Origin: Bacteroidia bacterium
GTDB taxonomy: Bacteria; Bacteroidota; Bacteroidia; Bacteroidales; Azobacteroidaceae
NCBI GenBank assembly: GCA_025996865.1
Contig: BNTV01000056.1
Coordinates: 1-29,906, forward strand
Reading direction: 5' to 3'
Length of the DNA: 29,906 nt
Shown here: in pieces, positions 16,344 through 23,096 of the stretch
How positions within the stretch are numbered: the stretch's first letter is position 1
Layout of the letters: each line of letters opens with the position of its first letter
Notes under the pieces: model-generated
What the model was told of the DNA's origin: nothing
The model's input: the letters and a program-made list of their open reading frames with translations, nothing else
Databases searched by the model: none
Made by a program: the position numbers and the translations under genes

Positions 16344-18167
16344 ATGAAACGTAATTTATTTGTATATTTATTCGTGCTGATAACAGTTAGTATGATGGGG
16401 GCGCAACCGCGTTCAGAATATCCGCGTCCGCAATTTGAACGTCAGGATTGGGTTAATCTCAATGGCGAGTGGTCTTATGTTTTCGATTTTGGTAAATCGG
16501 GAAAAGAGCGTGATTATCAATCTTCCAAAGGTTTTGATAAAAAAATCACAGTCCCGTTTCCTCCCGAAAGTAAATTATCGGGCGTTGAATTTACCGATTT
16601 CATTGAAAATATGTGGTATCAACGTTCTATCTCCATTCCGTCTTCATGGAACGGGAAAGATGTTTATATCAACTTTGGTGCAGTCTATTATGCCTGCGAA
16701 TTATTTATCGACGGAACATTTGTCGGCAGACATTTTGGCGGAAGCTCTTCGTTCAGTTTTGACTTAACGCCTTTCGTGGAAGCCGGCAAAACTTACAATA
16801 TTGTGCTCAATGTTACCGACGATTTGAGAGGGCATTTGCAAACCGGCGGAAAACAACATTCCCGCTATTTTTCGGGCGGTTGTTCCTATACGCGCACCAC
16901 AGGCATCTGGCAGACGGTTTGGTTGGAAGCCATATCGCCTTTCGGGCTTCGTTCCGCCCAGATTATTCCGGATTTAGACCAGGAACAGGTAGAAATTCAT
17001 CCTTTGTTTATCAGGGAAAGTCACAATGCCACCTTGAAAGTTACCCTGAAAGACGGGAACAAAGTAATCAGCCAAAAAAATATCCGCGCGAACAATACGT
17101 CTGCGATATTTCTTCCGGTACCCAAACCCAAAACGTGGTCGCCTGAAAGTCCCTTCCTTTATGATTTGACTTTTGAAGTGATTGATGCTGAGAAAAACAT
17201 CATCGACAAAGTGGAATCTTATGTAGGTATTCGGAAAATTTCCATCGACGGCCAAAAATTATTGCTCAACAACCAGCCCTATTTCCAACGTTTGGTATTG
17301 GACCAGGGATTTTATCCCGATGGCATTTGGACGGCTCCTTCCGATGAAGCCTTGAAGAATGATATTCTGCTTTCCAAAGCGGCCGGCTTCAACGGCGCCC
17401 GATTACATCAGAAAGTATTTGAGGAACGTTTCCACTATTGGGCGGATAAATTGGGCTATCTTACCTGGGGCGAAGAAGCCAGTTGGGAAATGGATGTCAA
17501 TAATCCGGAAGCCCAACGGAATTATCTTTCCGAATGGACTGAAATCATTATAAGGGACCGCAACTATCCCTCTATCGTAGCTTGGACTCCTTTCAATGAA
17601 GTTTGGGGATTCGATGATGTAGCATTTCCCCGTTTAATGACCGATTTATACAAATTGACAAAAGGTCTTGACCCGACCCGTTTGTTTGTCGGATCCAGCG
17701 GCGGAACCAACTTCATTGCCGATATTTTCACGGCTCATAACTACGAAGGAAATCCGGAGAGACTGAAAGAACAACTGACTCCCAAGGATGGAAAATACTA
17801 TCTCAATCGTCCGAATGGTTGGAACGAAAAATCAAACAAGCATCCGGGGTTTTTATTGTACGATGGTAAAATTCCTTATTGTCTGGATGAGTTCGGAGGT
17901 ATAAAATGGGTAAAAGGGCAGGAATCAGGCACAAACAATACGGCATCCTCCTGGGGTTATGGAGATGCTCCGAAATCCAAGGAAGAACTTTATACCCGCT
18001 TGGAAGGATTGGTTGATGAAATTATTGCGGCCGATTATATTTGGGGTTACTGCTATACGCAATTAACCGACGTGGAACAGGAGCAAAACGGTGTTTACTA
18101 TTACGATCGTTCCAGTAAATTCGATATGGATCGGATTAATAAGATATTCAGTAAGACAAAGAAATAG
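16344..18167 (+). CDS. Glycoside hydrolase family 2 enzyme, secreted
   Basis: This 607-aa protein has a signal peptide (cleavage near SMMGAQ). It then has the GH2 order: a sugar-binding jelly roll (about 25-200, VNLNGEWSY, MWYQRSISIP, GAVYYACELFIDG), an immunoglobulin-like domain (about 205-300) and a TIM barrel (about 305-600). The acid/base is probably Glu419 in TPFNEVWG and the nucleophile Glu516 in CLDEFGG. It lacks the long C-terminal domains of LacZ-type enzymes. GH2 activities include beta-galactosidase, beta-glucuronidase and, in some members, arabinosidase; the sequence does not decide, although the neighbouring regulator and GH51 genes favour an arabinose- or galactose-containing side chain. 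It is a single-gene unit with its own promoter, bracketed by a 29-bp direct repeat. Confidence 0.92.
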   Translation: MKRNLFVYLFVLITVSMMGAQPRSEYPRPQFERQDWVNLNGEWSYVFDFGKSGKERDYQSSKGFDKKITVPFPPESKLSGVEFTDFIENMWYQRSISIPSSWNGKDVYINFGAVYYACELFIDGTFVGRHFGGSSSFSFDLTPFVEAGKTYNIVLNVTDDLRGHLQTGGKQHSRYFSGGCSYTRTTGIWQTVWLEAISPFGLRSAQIIPDLDQEQVEIHPLFIRESHNATLKVTLKDGNKVISQKNIRANNTSAIFLPVPKPKTWSPESPFLYDLTFEVIDAEKNIIDKVESYVGIRKISIDGQKLLLNNQPYFQRLVLDQGFYPDGIWTAPSDEALKNDILLSKAAGFNGARLHQKVFEERFHYWADKLGYLTWGEEASWEMDVNNPEAQRNYLSEWTEIIIRDRNYPSIVAWTPFNEVWGFDDVAFPRLMTDLYKLTKGLDPTRLFVGSSGGTNFIADIFTAHNYEGNPERLKEQLTPKDGKYYLNRPNGWNEKSNKHPGFLLYDGKIPYCLDEFGGIKWVKGQESGTNNTASSWGYGDAPKSKEELYTRLEGLVDEIIAADYIWGYCYTQLTDVEQEQNGVYYYDRSSKFDMDRINKIFSKTKK

Positions 18168-18182
18168 GATTGCTGTCGTTCA

Positions 18183-18211
18183 ATTTTATTTCTCGTTTAT
18201 CTGAAAAATAA
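18183..18211 (+). repeat. 29-bp direct repeat, copy 2 (Nudix 3'-end remnant)
   Basis: An exact copy of 16223-16251, including the codons for the Nudix C-terminus (FYFSFI-stop), but with no Nudix gene in front of it. The two copies flank the GH2 transcription unit. Confidence 0.95.
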
Positions 18212-18242
18212 TTATGTTTTTACATGTAAAAACATAATTATT
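18207..18242. promoter_or_regulatory. 36-bp perfect palindrome, candidate operator of the AbiE-like pair
   Basis: A perfect palindrome whose half-site is AATAATTATGTTTTTACA, centred at 18224/18225. A weak -7 box (TCCCTTTG, 18246-18253) follows at once and the first AbiE-like start codon is about 20 bp further on, so the palindrome covers the -33 region. AbiEi antitoxins are known to bind inverted repeats upstream of their own operon. In RNA it could also fold as a hairpin ending the GH2 transcript, but it has only TT and then C after the stem. Confidence 0.7.
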
Positions 18243-18271
18243 CCATCCCTTTGCAGAAAATTTGAATGGCA

Positions 18272-18708
18272 ATGTTATCATTTAAATCCGACATATTAAA
18301 TCAGATAGAGCGTATTCCCGTCCAAAACAATCAAGTTTGGGATTGGGAATCTTGCCCGTGTATCAGGATGAACAAATTAACTACTTGACAAACAAGTTGA
18401 ACGGTTATCTGACAGGAGCATATATTTACAATAAAATGTCGCTGACCGAACAGGTGCCTTCGGTTATTACGGTTGCCGTTCGGTATCCGGTGCGCCCTTT
18501 CAGGTTGAATAAACTGTCGGTGGAGTGTGTGAAATCATATGTGGAAAAACCTGCAGACGGAGAAACATTGTATCTGATACAAATTTTGGATGCGGTAAAA
18601 GACTTAAAACATATTCCTGCCGAGCGTAAAGGTAATTGCAATTTGCAGAAACAACTTTTGCAGACTATCTGCCCGACAACGCGGTTTGATTTACCGTATA
18701 AAAATTAA
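18272..18708 (+). pseudogene. Broken AbiEi/DUF6088-like antitoxin
   Basis: Two pieces lie in different frames. The ATG at 18272 (or 18266) opens MLSFKSDILNQIERIPVQNN, like the first helix of AbiEi/DUF6088 antitoxins, but this frame runs into unrelated residues and stops at 18388. From about 18331 another frame continues with the family's core and C-terminus (LGLGILPVYQDEQINYLT, YLTGAYIYNKMSLTEQVPSV, GETLYLIQILDAVKDLKHIP) and stops at 18708. Family members are about 190-200 aa; about 50-60 residues, the winged-helix part, are missing between the pieces. A deletion with a frameshift is the simplest reading. The TTG at 18337 would allow a 123-aa product without DNA-binding domain. The AbiEii-like gene starts 8 bp downstream, as in intact AbiE pairs. 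Confidence 0.7.
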
Positions 18709-18716
18709 AAATTGCA

Positions 18717-18932
18717 ATGAATTTACATTTTGACAATGAGGCTTTCAGGGAATTGGTGGAATTGTCCGCCGACTGTTTCAGTTATGCCCGGTCGCACGTG
18801 GAAAAAGATTATTGGGTATGCAAGATTTTAAGGGAGTTGGCGTTGTCGGAATATTCGGAAAGGATATTTTTTAAGGGCGGGACTTTGCTTTCCAAGGCTT
18901 ATGGTTTGATTTTCAGGTTTTCAACCGTTTGA
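18717..18932 (+). pseudogene. Truncated AbiEii/AbiGii-like nucleotidyltransferase toxin
   Basis: The 71-aa frame starts well (MNLHFDNEAFRELVELSAD) and reaches the family motif VEKDYWVCKILRELA and FFKGGTLLSKAYGLIFRFS, which contains the GG of the nucleotidyltransferase fold. The expected next residues (the S-x-D-x-D catalytic stretch) are absent: after RFS comes TV and a TGA. Intact AbiEii proteins are about 270-300 aa, so three quarters, with the catalytic acids, are lost and the product should be inactive. At the break the sequence switches to the frame of an unrelated protein C-terminus (18919-19032). Confidence 0.8.
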
Positions 18933-19032
18933 AATCACCTTGCCGAAAGAGGCCGGCGATTACCTGCTCAAAGCCGAAATAACGGTTGCAGGTGAGCAGG
19001 TGTTCAGTATAAGGGATATTCCGGTTAATTAA
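18919..19032 (+). pseudogene. C-terminal fragment of a GH2-like secreted enzyme
   Basis: From about 18919 a new frame reads PFEITLPKEAGDYLLKAEI and ends FSIRDIPVN-stop. This amphipathic strand pattern resembles the final beta-sandwich of Bacteroidetes GH2-type glycosidases. There is no start codon and the piece abuts the truncated AbiEii gene directly. The assignment to GH2 is tentative: 35 residues of beta-structure could also come from another large secreted protein. Confidence 0.45.
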
Positions 19033-19063
19033 TTTTCATTGTATAATTTTTCCATGTATTTTT

Positions 19064-19243
19064 ATGAAATCAATTATTAAATTCATTTTTACGTTCGTTT
19101 TTCCCGCAATGCTACTGACCTCTTGCGGGCAATCAGGGAAGTCGGTTGTTGATGCGAAAGTATCGTTTACAGTACCCGACTGGGGAGAATCACATATCAA
19201 TTCATTCAACGTTTGGTTGCTGTCACGATTTTGGCAGCAGTAG
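19064..19243 (+). pseudogene. N-terminal fragment of an unidentified lipoprotein
   Basis: An ATG 31 bp after the preceding fragment's stop begins a clear lipoprotein signal, MKSIIKFIFTFVFPAMLLTSC (Cys21), then GQSGKSVVDAKVSFTVPDWGESHIN. After about residue 47 the sequence is taken over by the esterase gene in another frame and the reading stops at TAG 19241-19243. It is 59 codons in all. I do not recognise the parent gene. The intergenic spacing to the previous fragment looks natural, so the two may be original neighbours. Confidence 0.55.
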
Positions 19244-19686
19244 TGGCTTTTCAGGTAAAAGCCGATGTGAAACTCCCTGCTTTGTTCGGGGATAATATGG
19301 TGCTGCAACAGCAGTCGCAGGTGGCTGTGTGGGGCTGGGCAAAAGCCAATACCGGCGTGAAAGTGACCGGTTCGTGGAACAACAAGAGTTACAGCGCCAC
19401 AAGCGACAGCAAAGGCTACTGGAAGGTGAAAATCCAAACGCCGGCAGCCGGTTTTACCCCTTACACGCTGACGGTGAGCGATGGCAAAGCCGTCACGCTG
19501 AAAAACGTGCTGATTGGCGAAGTCTGGATTTGTTCGGGACAATCCAATATGGCATGGTCGATGAACTGGGTGGACAGCAGAGTGGATGATATTCGCTATT
19601 CGGGCAACGCGGGGATTCGTTGCTTTACGGTTGGACATAAATCCACCACTCAAGCTCAGGACGATTGCACAGGGCAGTGGGAAGTA
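19207..19686 (+). pseudogene. Sialate O-acetylesterase, N-terminal fragment without start
   Basis: The frame reads QRLVAVTILAAVVAFQVKAD (signal peptide, its Met missing), then VKLPALFGDNMVLQQQSQVAVWGWA, a beta-sandwich, and VWICSGQSNMAWSM, the block around the catalytic Ser of sialate O-acetylesterases (SGNH fold). Intact enzymes of this family are roughly 470-690 aa and have a late Asp-x-x-His pair; only about 160 residues remain, so it cannot be active. The 5' end is cut right after the initiator region by the junction with the lipoprotein fragment. The 3' end changes near GQWEVANAPAG to a piece from another protein. It suggests a lost locus for acetylated sialic acids on host glycans. Confidence 0.8.
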
Positions 19687-19785
19687 GCCAATGCGCCTGC
19701 CGGTATTTTGTACGGTATCCAAACCTTGCGGCAAACCTATCGTGAATCGACACCGCCGATGGCCTTCCAAGCCGTCTATCAATGA
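19687..19785 (+). pseudogene. Short GH20-like (beta-hexosaminidase) fragment fused to the esterase remnant
   Basis: In frame with the esterase remnant, the residues ANAPAGILYGIQTLRQ match the characteristic segment at the end of the N-terminal domain of GH20 beta-N-acetylhexosaminidases (AGxxYGxQTLxQ). The following RESTPPMAFQAVYQ does not fit GH20, so another junction probably lies near 19735. The fusion ends at TGA 19783-19785. The GH20 call rests on about 16 residues. Confidence 0.5.
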
Positions 19786-19793
19786 ACTGTAAG

Positions 19794-20294
19794 TTATTGT
19801 TCTTTAATTTGCCAATGTCCTGTTTTTTCTTTTCCCATTCTCATGATAATGCCCTTTTCTTTCAGTTTTGCAATATCCCTAATAATGGTCATTTTCGTTA
19901 CGCCGCATTTTTGGGCTATTTGCTGCATTGAGATTTTATTATTCATTTTTATTAAACCAACAATAGTTTTCTCTCTTTTATTGACAACATTATCGGTAAC
20001 ATTTACAGTGTCATTTGCGCTTTGAACGTCTGTCATTTGAATAGCAATATGCAAATTTCTGTTTTTTAGCTCATTCTGTTCGCCAAGCAAAAGATTGTAA
20101 AAAAACTTGTTAAGATATTCCCGATTAGCCACAATATTATTCTTGAAATCGTTGAAATTGGCTCGCACCAAACTGTTGCGAAAATAAAATGAATTTTTCT
20201 CAAATGCTTCGCTATTCGCTTCAAAACCAAAAGTACGCAGATATTTGATTGCAAAAACGGCGATAGTGCGCGTGTTGCCCTCGCCAAAAATATG
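19794..20294 (-). pseudogene. Fic-domain protein, C-terminal remnant
   Basis: On the minus strand the frame begins at the catalytic motif HIFGEGNTR (Fic consensus HxFxxGNxR). It continues TIAVFAIKYLRTFGFEAN, then VRANFNDFKNNIVANREYL, FFYNLLLGEQNELKNRNLHI and a C-terminal winged helix (MQQIAQKCGVTKMTIIRDIAKLKEKG), a common domain order in Bacteroidetes Fic proteins. Everything before the catalytic His, more than half of a normal protein, is missing: the base next to the His codon is the first base of the 717-bp repeat element, and an in-frame stop lies three codons upstream. A GTG at 20171 would allow a 125-aa piece without the active site. Intact Fic proteins transfer AMP or similar groups to target proteins; this one should be dead. 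Confidence 0.8.
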
Positions 20295-20383
20295 GGGTGC
20301 ATTTCAAATTGTCGCATCCGTCATTGCGAGTTCCTTCGCTTCACTCGCAATGACGGTAGAGATATTATAGTAAAAAGGGGAGA

Positions 20384-20662
20384 GATTAAAAAAGCGCGTA
20401 GCGCTTTCTCGTTTATAGCCGGGTGCGACAGCGCCCGGAATAAGGAGAATGTTCTCCAGCCGGGCGCCGCATAGCGGTGCCGTTATTCAAGCTCTGCCTG
20501 TCTGTTTATGTAATTGGAAACATCGGTTATCGGAAATTGATATGGACGGACGGAATCCAAATACAGCACCGCTACGCGGCGCTTGGTTGGGGAACATTCT
20601 CCTTATTCCGGGCGCTGTCGCACCCGGCTATAAACGCATAAGCGCTACGCGCTTTTTTAATC
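20384..20662. repeat. Long inverted repeat, about 105-bp arms, inside the element
   Basis: The arms 20384-20488 and 20557-20662 are complementary over nearly their whole length, with perfect blocks of 23 and 44 bp, around a spacer of about 68 bp. Each arm itself holds smaller palindromes (AGCGCGTAGCGCT; CCGGG...CCCGG), so alternative cruciform or hairpin foldings are possible. Confidence 0.9.
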
Positions 20663-20790
20663 CCTCAACTTTTTACGTTAATCTGAGATTTTTAAATTAA
20701 TCATCCCACAAAGTTGTAGTCCGTCAGTCATTGCGAGACCCCAATAAACACGTTTATCAAAAAGGGAAATGACGAGATAAAGTGGAGTAA

Positions 20791-20904
20791 TTAAAAATCA
20801 ATGAGTTGTAAAAACTCGTCATTATAAGCTCCTATAAAATATTTTAGATAAAAATGGATGACGCATTATCGTTAAAAATCAACGTGTTGTATAAATACGT
20901 CATT
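20791..20904 (+). repeat. Two 33-bp direct repeats, each closing a hairpin
   Basis: 20791-20823 and 20872-20904 agree at 28 of 33 positions (start TTAAAAATCAA, end CGTCATT). The first pairs its end CTCGTCATT with AATGACGAG at 20768-20776; the second pairs ACGTCAT with ATGACG at 20858-20863. With only two copies, 48 bp apart, it is not a CRISPR. Confidence 0.7.
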
Positions 20905-21131
20905 GGTAGGGTGTAAGCCCGAAGCAATCCGGAAATAATAAACACCGGATTGCTTCGCTTCGCTCGCAATGACGGTAGTGATATTATAATGCGACAATTT
21001 GAAATGCACCCTAAATCAAGTTATTAAAAATCAAATAATTATTCTTTTTGTGTTTTCACATTTTCATTTCCCACCGTTTCTGTTTTTTCTTTCTCATCGC
21101 TTCCGCCCTGCTTTCCACACAGGCTATGAGG

Positions 21132-21163
21132 TTTGCAACTTTGAAATTTTATTTATACCTTTG
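21132..21163 (+). promoter_or_regulatory. Promoter of the Gfo/Idh/MocA - DUF1097 operon
   Basis: TTTG (21132-21135), 20 bp, TACCTTTG (21156-21163): a full Bacteroidetes consensus, identical in both boxes and in spacing to the TetR promoter. The start codon is 71 bp after the -7 box. Nothing else is recognisable in 21012-21131. Confidence 0.75.
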
Positions 21164-21234
21164 TTCCGTAGCATATTTATAGATTTTGGTGCGAAACATT
21201 AGTCAATACTATTTAAGAATAAAATTTTAATAAC

Positions 21235-22521
21235 ATGAATCAAAAAAATGTCTCAAGAAGACAATTCCTGGGAACAGGATTAGCGGCTGCGGCTGCTTTC
21301 ACAATTATTCCGCGCCATGTAATGGGCGGAACCGGATTTACAGCGCCAAGCGATGAAATAACGCTTGGATTTATCGGTACCGGCGTTCAATCGCGTGGAC
21401 TTGCCGGTGAATTCGCCCGTCGCGCACAGATAGTTGCTGCCTGCGACGTCTATCAAAGCAAATTGAACCGCTTCAAAGAGCACGCCGAAAAGGCTTTGGC
21501 CAATGCCGGAAAACCATCCAAAGGTATAAAAACTTATACGGATTTCCGGAAGTTGCTTGCCGACAAGAGCATTGATGCCGTAGTCATCGCTACACCCGAC
21601 CACTGGCATGCTATCGGTGTGATAGAAGCCGCAAAAGCCGGAAAGGACATCTATTGCGAAAAACCTTATTCGCACACCATCGAAGAAGGACGGTTAATGG
21701 TGCAGGCCGTTGAAAAATACAAACGCATCAACCAGACCGGTAACATGCAACGTTCGTGGAAAAATTTCCGCAACGCCTGCCAATTAGTCAGGAACGGACA
21801 CATTGGCGAAATCACCGATGTGAAAGTAAGTTGCGGGCCTCATCCCAAAAAGTTTGACCTGAAACCGGAACCCGTACCGGCCGGTTTGAACTGGGATTTA
21901 TGGGTGGGTCCGGCCGTTTTCAAGGACTTCAACTGGGAACTGGCGCCTCCTGTGGAAAACGGAATGTTTCCCAACTGGCGTAACTACAAGGAATATGGCA
22001 ACGGAATGACCGCCGACTGGGGCGCTCACATGTTCGATATTGCACAGTGGGGTCTGGGCATGGACGATAGCGGTCCAGTTGCCATCTATCCGCCCGATGA
22101 TGCGCATAAATACCTGACTTTGGAATATGCAAACGGCGTGAAAGTGACCCATGAAGATTTTGGACGCGGTTATGCAGTCAGATTCATCGGCAAGAAAGGT
22201 ATCATCGACATCAGCCGCGATACATTTGAAACGTTGCCCGGAAAACTCAGTTCGCACGTATTCACCGACAGCGAAATCAAGTTGTACGAAAGCAACGACC
22301 ACTATCAGAACTGGCTGGACTGCATCAAGAGCCGTCAGCAACCGATATGCACGGCCGAGATAGGACACCGCACGGCCTCCGTCTGCTTCCTTACCAACAT
22401 CGGCTATGAATTGAAGCGGCCTCTGCGTTGGGATCCCGTCAAAGAGGAATTTGTGAACGATGCCGAAGCTAACAAACTGCGTTCCGGAGAAGTAAGGAAA
22501 CCGTGGGCTTTAAAAATTTAA
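21235..22521 (+). CDS. Gfo/Idh/MocA-family oxidoreductase, Tat-exported
   Basis: This 428-aa protein starts with a twin-arginine signal (SRRQFLGTGLAAAAAF), so it should be exported folded, with its cofactor, to the periplasm. The Rossmann motif is GFIGTGVQSRG (about residues 45-55), followed by VVIATPDHWHAIGVIEAAKAGKDIYCEKPYSH with the conserved EKP (Lys143), then the beta-sheet substrate domain with a GNGMTADWGAHMFDIAQWGL segment. Members oxidise or reduce sugars, inositols and glycosides with NAD(P); several Tat-exported ones act on 3-keto sugars or as retaining NAD-dependent glycosidases. The substrate cannot be read from the sequence. The DUF1097 gene follows after 16 bp in the same operon. 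Confidence 0.92.
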   Translation: MNQKNVSRRQFLGTGLAAAAAFTIIPRHVMGGTGFTAPSDEITLGFIGTGVQSRGLAGEFARRAQIVAACDVYQSKLNRFKEHAEKALANAGKPSKGIKTYTDFRKLLADKSIDAVVIATPDHWHAIGVIEAAKAGKDIYCEKPYSHTIEEGRLMVQAVEKYKRINQTGNMQRSWKNFRNACQLVRNGHIGEITDVKVSCGPHPKKFDLKPEPVPAGLNWDLWVGPAVFKDFNWELAPPVENGMFPNWRNYKEYGNGMTADWGAHMFDIAQWGLGMDDSGPVAIYPPDDAHKYLTLEYANGVKVTHEDFGRGYAVRFIGKKGIIDISRDTFETLPGKLSSHVFTDSEIKLYESNDHYQNWLDCIKSRQQPICTAEIGHRTASVCFLTNIGYELKRPLRWDPVKEEFVNDAEANKLRSGEVRKPWALKI

Positions 22522-22537
22522 AAAACAAATTAATCGT

Positions 22538-23047
22538 ATGAAAAACGTAAAATTTGCAGCAGGCTCAGCCTATACCGCAGCGCTGGCATTCGTCATCGTA
22601 TGTATCGACCAGTTATTGAAAGGCTATATGCCCATTGGTTCCGGAAACGGATTCACCTACATCGCATTCGTAGCGTGGGCAGTCTATTTCTTTTCCGGTA
22701 CAGCCAAAGACGGCATCCGTGCCGCCATCGGATATGTCATAGGAATCACGTTTTCGGTAGGCATCGTCCTCATCGCAGGACTGTTTGCCTGCACCGCTTT
22801 CTTCAGCGTACCCATCGCCGTATTCATCGTAGTCTTCATCGTGCTGTACCTCGAAAAAGTACCCTGGATAAACTACATACCGGCCATGTTCGTAGCCTCA
22901 GGCTGTTTCTTCGGCATCATGAACTACGTGCCTGACGCAACCTTCGGCACCGCGGCAACAGTAGAGATCATCTACGGATTCATCGGACTGCTGTTCGGCT
23001 GGTTCACCGTCATAGGAAAAGGATGGCTGTCGAAAGTGATTCGATAA
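22538..23047 (+). CDS. DUF1097 family inner-membrane protein
   Basis: This 169-aa, very hydrophobic protein has about five to six transmembrane helices (AALAFVIVCIDQLL, FTYIAFVAWAVYFFSG, IGITFSVGIVLIAGLFA, IAVFIVVFIVLYL, VEIIYGFIGLLFGWFTVI). The length and the motif GTAKDGIRA between helices fit DUF1097, a family of unknown function that includes E. coli YcdZ. The short gap after the oxidoreductase gene suggests co-transcription. A role in transport or in serving the exported oxidoreductase is conceivable but unsupported. A strong hairpin terminator follows 12 bp after the stop codon. Confidence 0.8.
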   Translation: MKNVKFAAGSAYTAALAFVIVCIDQLLKGYMPIGSGNGFTYIAFVAWAVYFFSGTAKDGIRAAIGYVIGITFSVGIVLIAGLFACTAFFSVPIAVFIVVFIVLYLEKVPWINYIPAMFVASGCFFGIMNYVPDATFGTAATVEIIYGFIGLLFGWFTVIGKGWLSKVIR

Positions 23048-23059
23048 ACCGAATAATTT

Positions 23060-23096
23060 GACATTCCATATCTTCGAGATATGGAATGTCATTTTT
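23060..23096 (+). terminator. Intrinsic terminator after the DUF1097 gene
   Basis: A perfect 13-bp stem (GACATTCCATATC / GATATGGAATGTC) with a 5-nt loop TTCGA, followed by ATTTTT. The stem overlaps the last two bases of the convergent ATPase gene's stop codon. On the minus strand the tract after the hairpin is AAATTATT, so it may work less well in that direction. Confidence 0.88.

Larger units (their letters stand above)
20295..21011. mobile_element. 717-bp non-coding element with terminal inverted repeats and nested palindromes
   Basis: The ends are a perfect 22-bp inverted repeat (20295-20316 and 20990-21011, starting GGGTGCATTTCA). Just inside are copies of CGTCATTGCGAG and CTCGCAATGACGG, also as a direct repeat with GGTAG(A/T)GATATTATA at both ends. 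In the left half two long arms pair: 20384-20406 with 20640-20662 (23 bp perfect), 20411-20454 with 20592-20635 (44 bp perfect), and an imperfect extension to about 20488/20557. The right half has two 33-bp direct repeats. No convincing protein is encoded. It looks like a MITE or a compound REP/BIME-type island. There is no obvious target-site duplication (left flank ends ATATG, right flank begins TAAAT), so recombination between repeats is as likely as transposition. Confidence 0.75.

Noticed and set aside
19036..19782. Minus-strand open frame of 248 codons
   Set aside because: Long and uninterrupted, but the opposite strand clearly encodes known family pieces (lipoprotein signal, sialate esterase, GH20-like), and this frame resembles no protein I recognise.
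20449..20700. Plus-strand open frame of 83 codons
   Set aside because: Falls in the long inverted repeat of the non-coding element; its residues derive from the palindromes.
20791..20904. CRISPR array
   Set aside because: Only two diverged 33-bp repeats with one 48-bp spacer, no third unit at the same spacing, and no cas genes nearby.
20295..21011. Simple insertion sequence or classical transposon insertion into the Fic gene
   Set aside because: No transposase, no target-site duplication, and the missing Fic half is not found on the far side, so a clean insertion is not shown.
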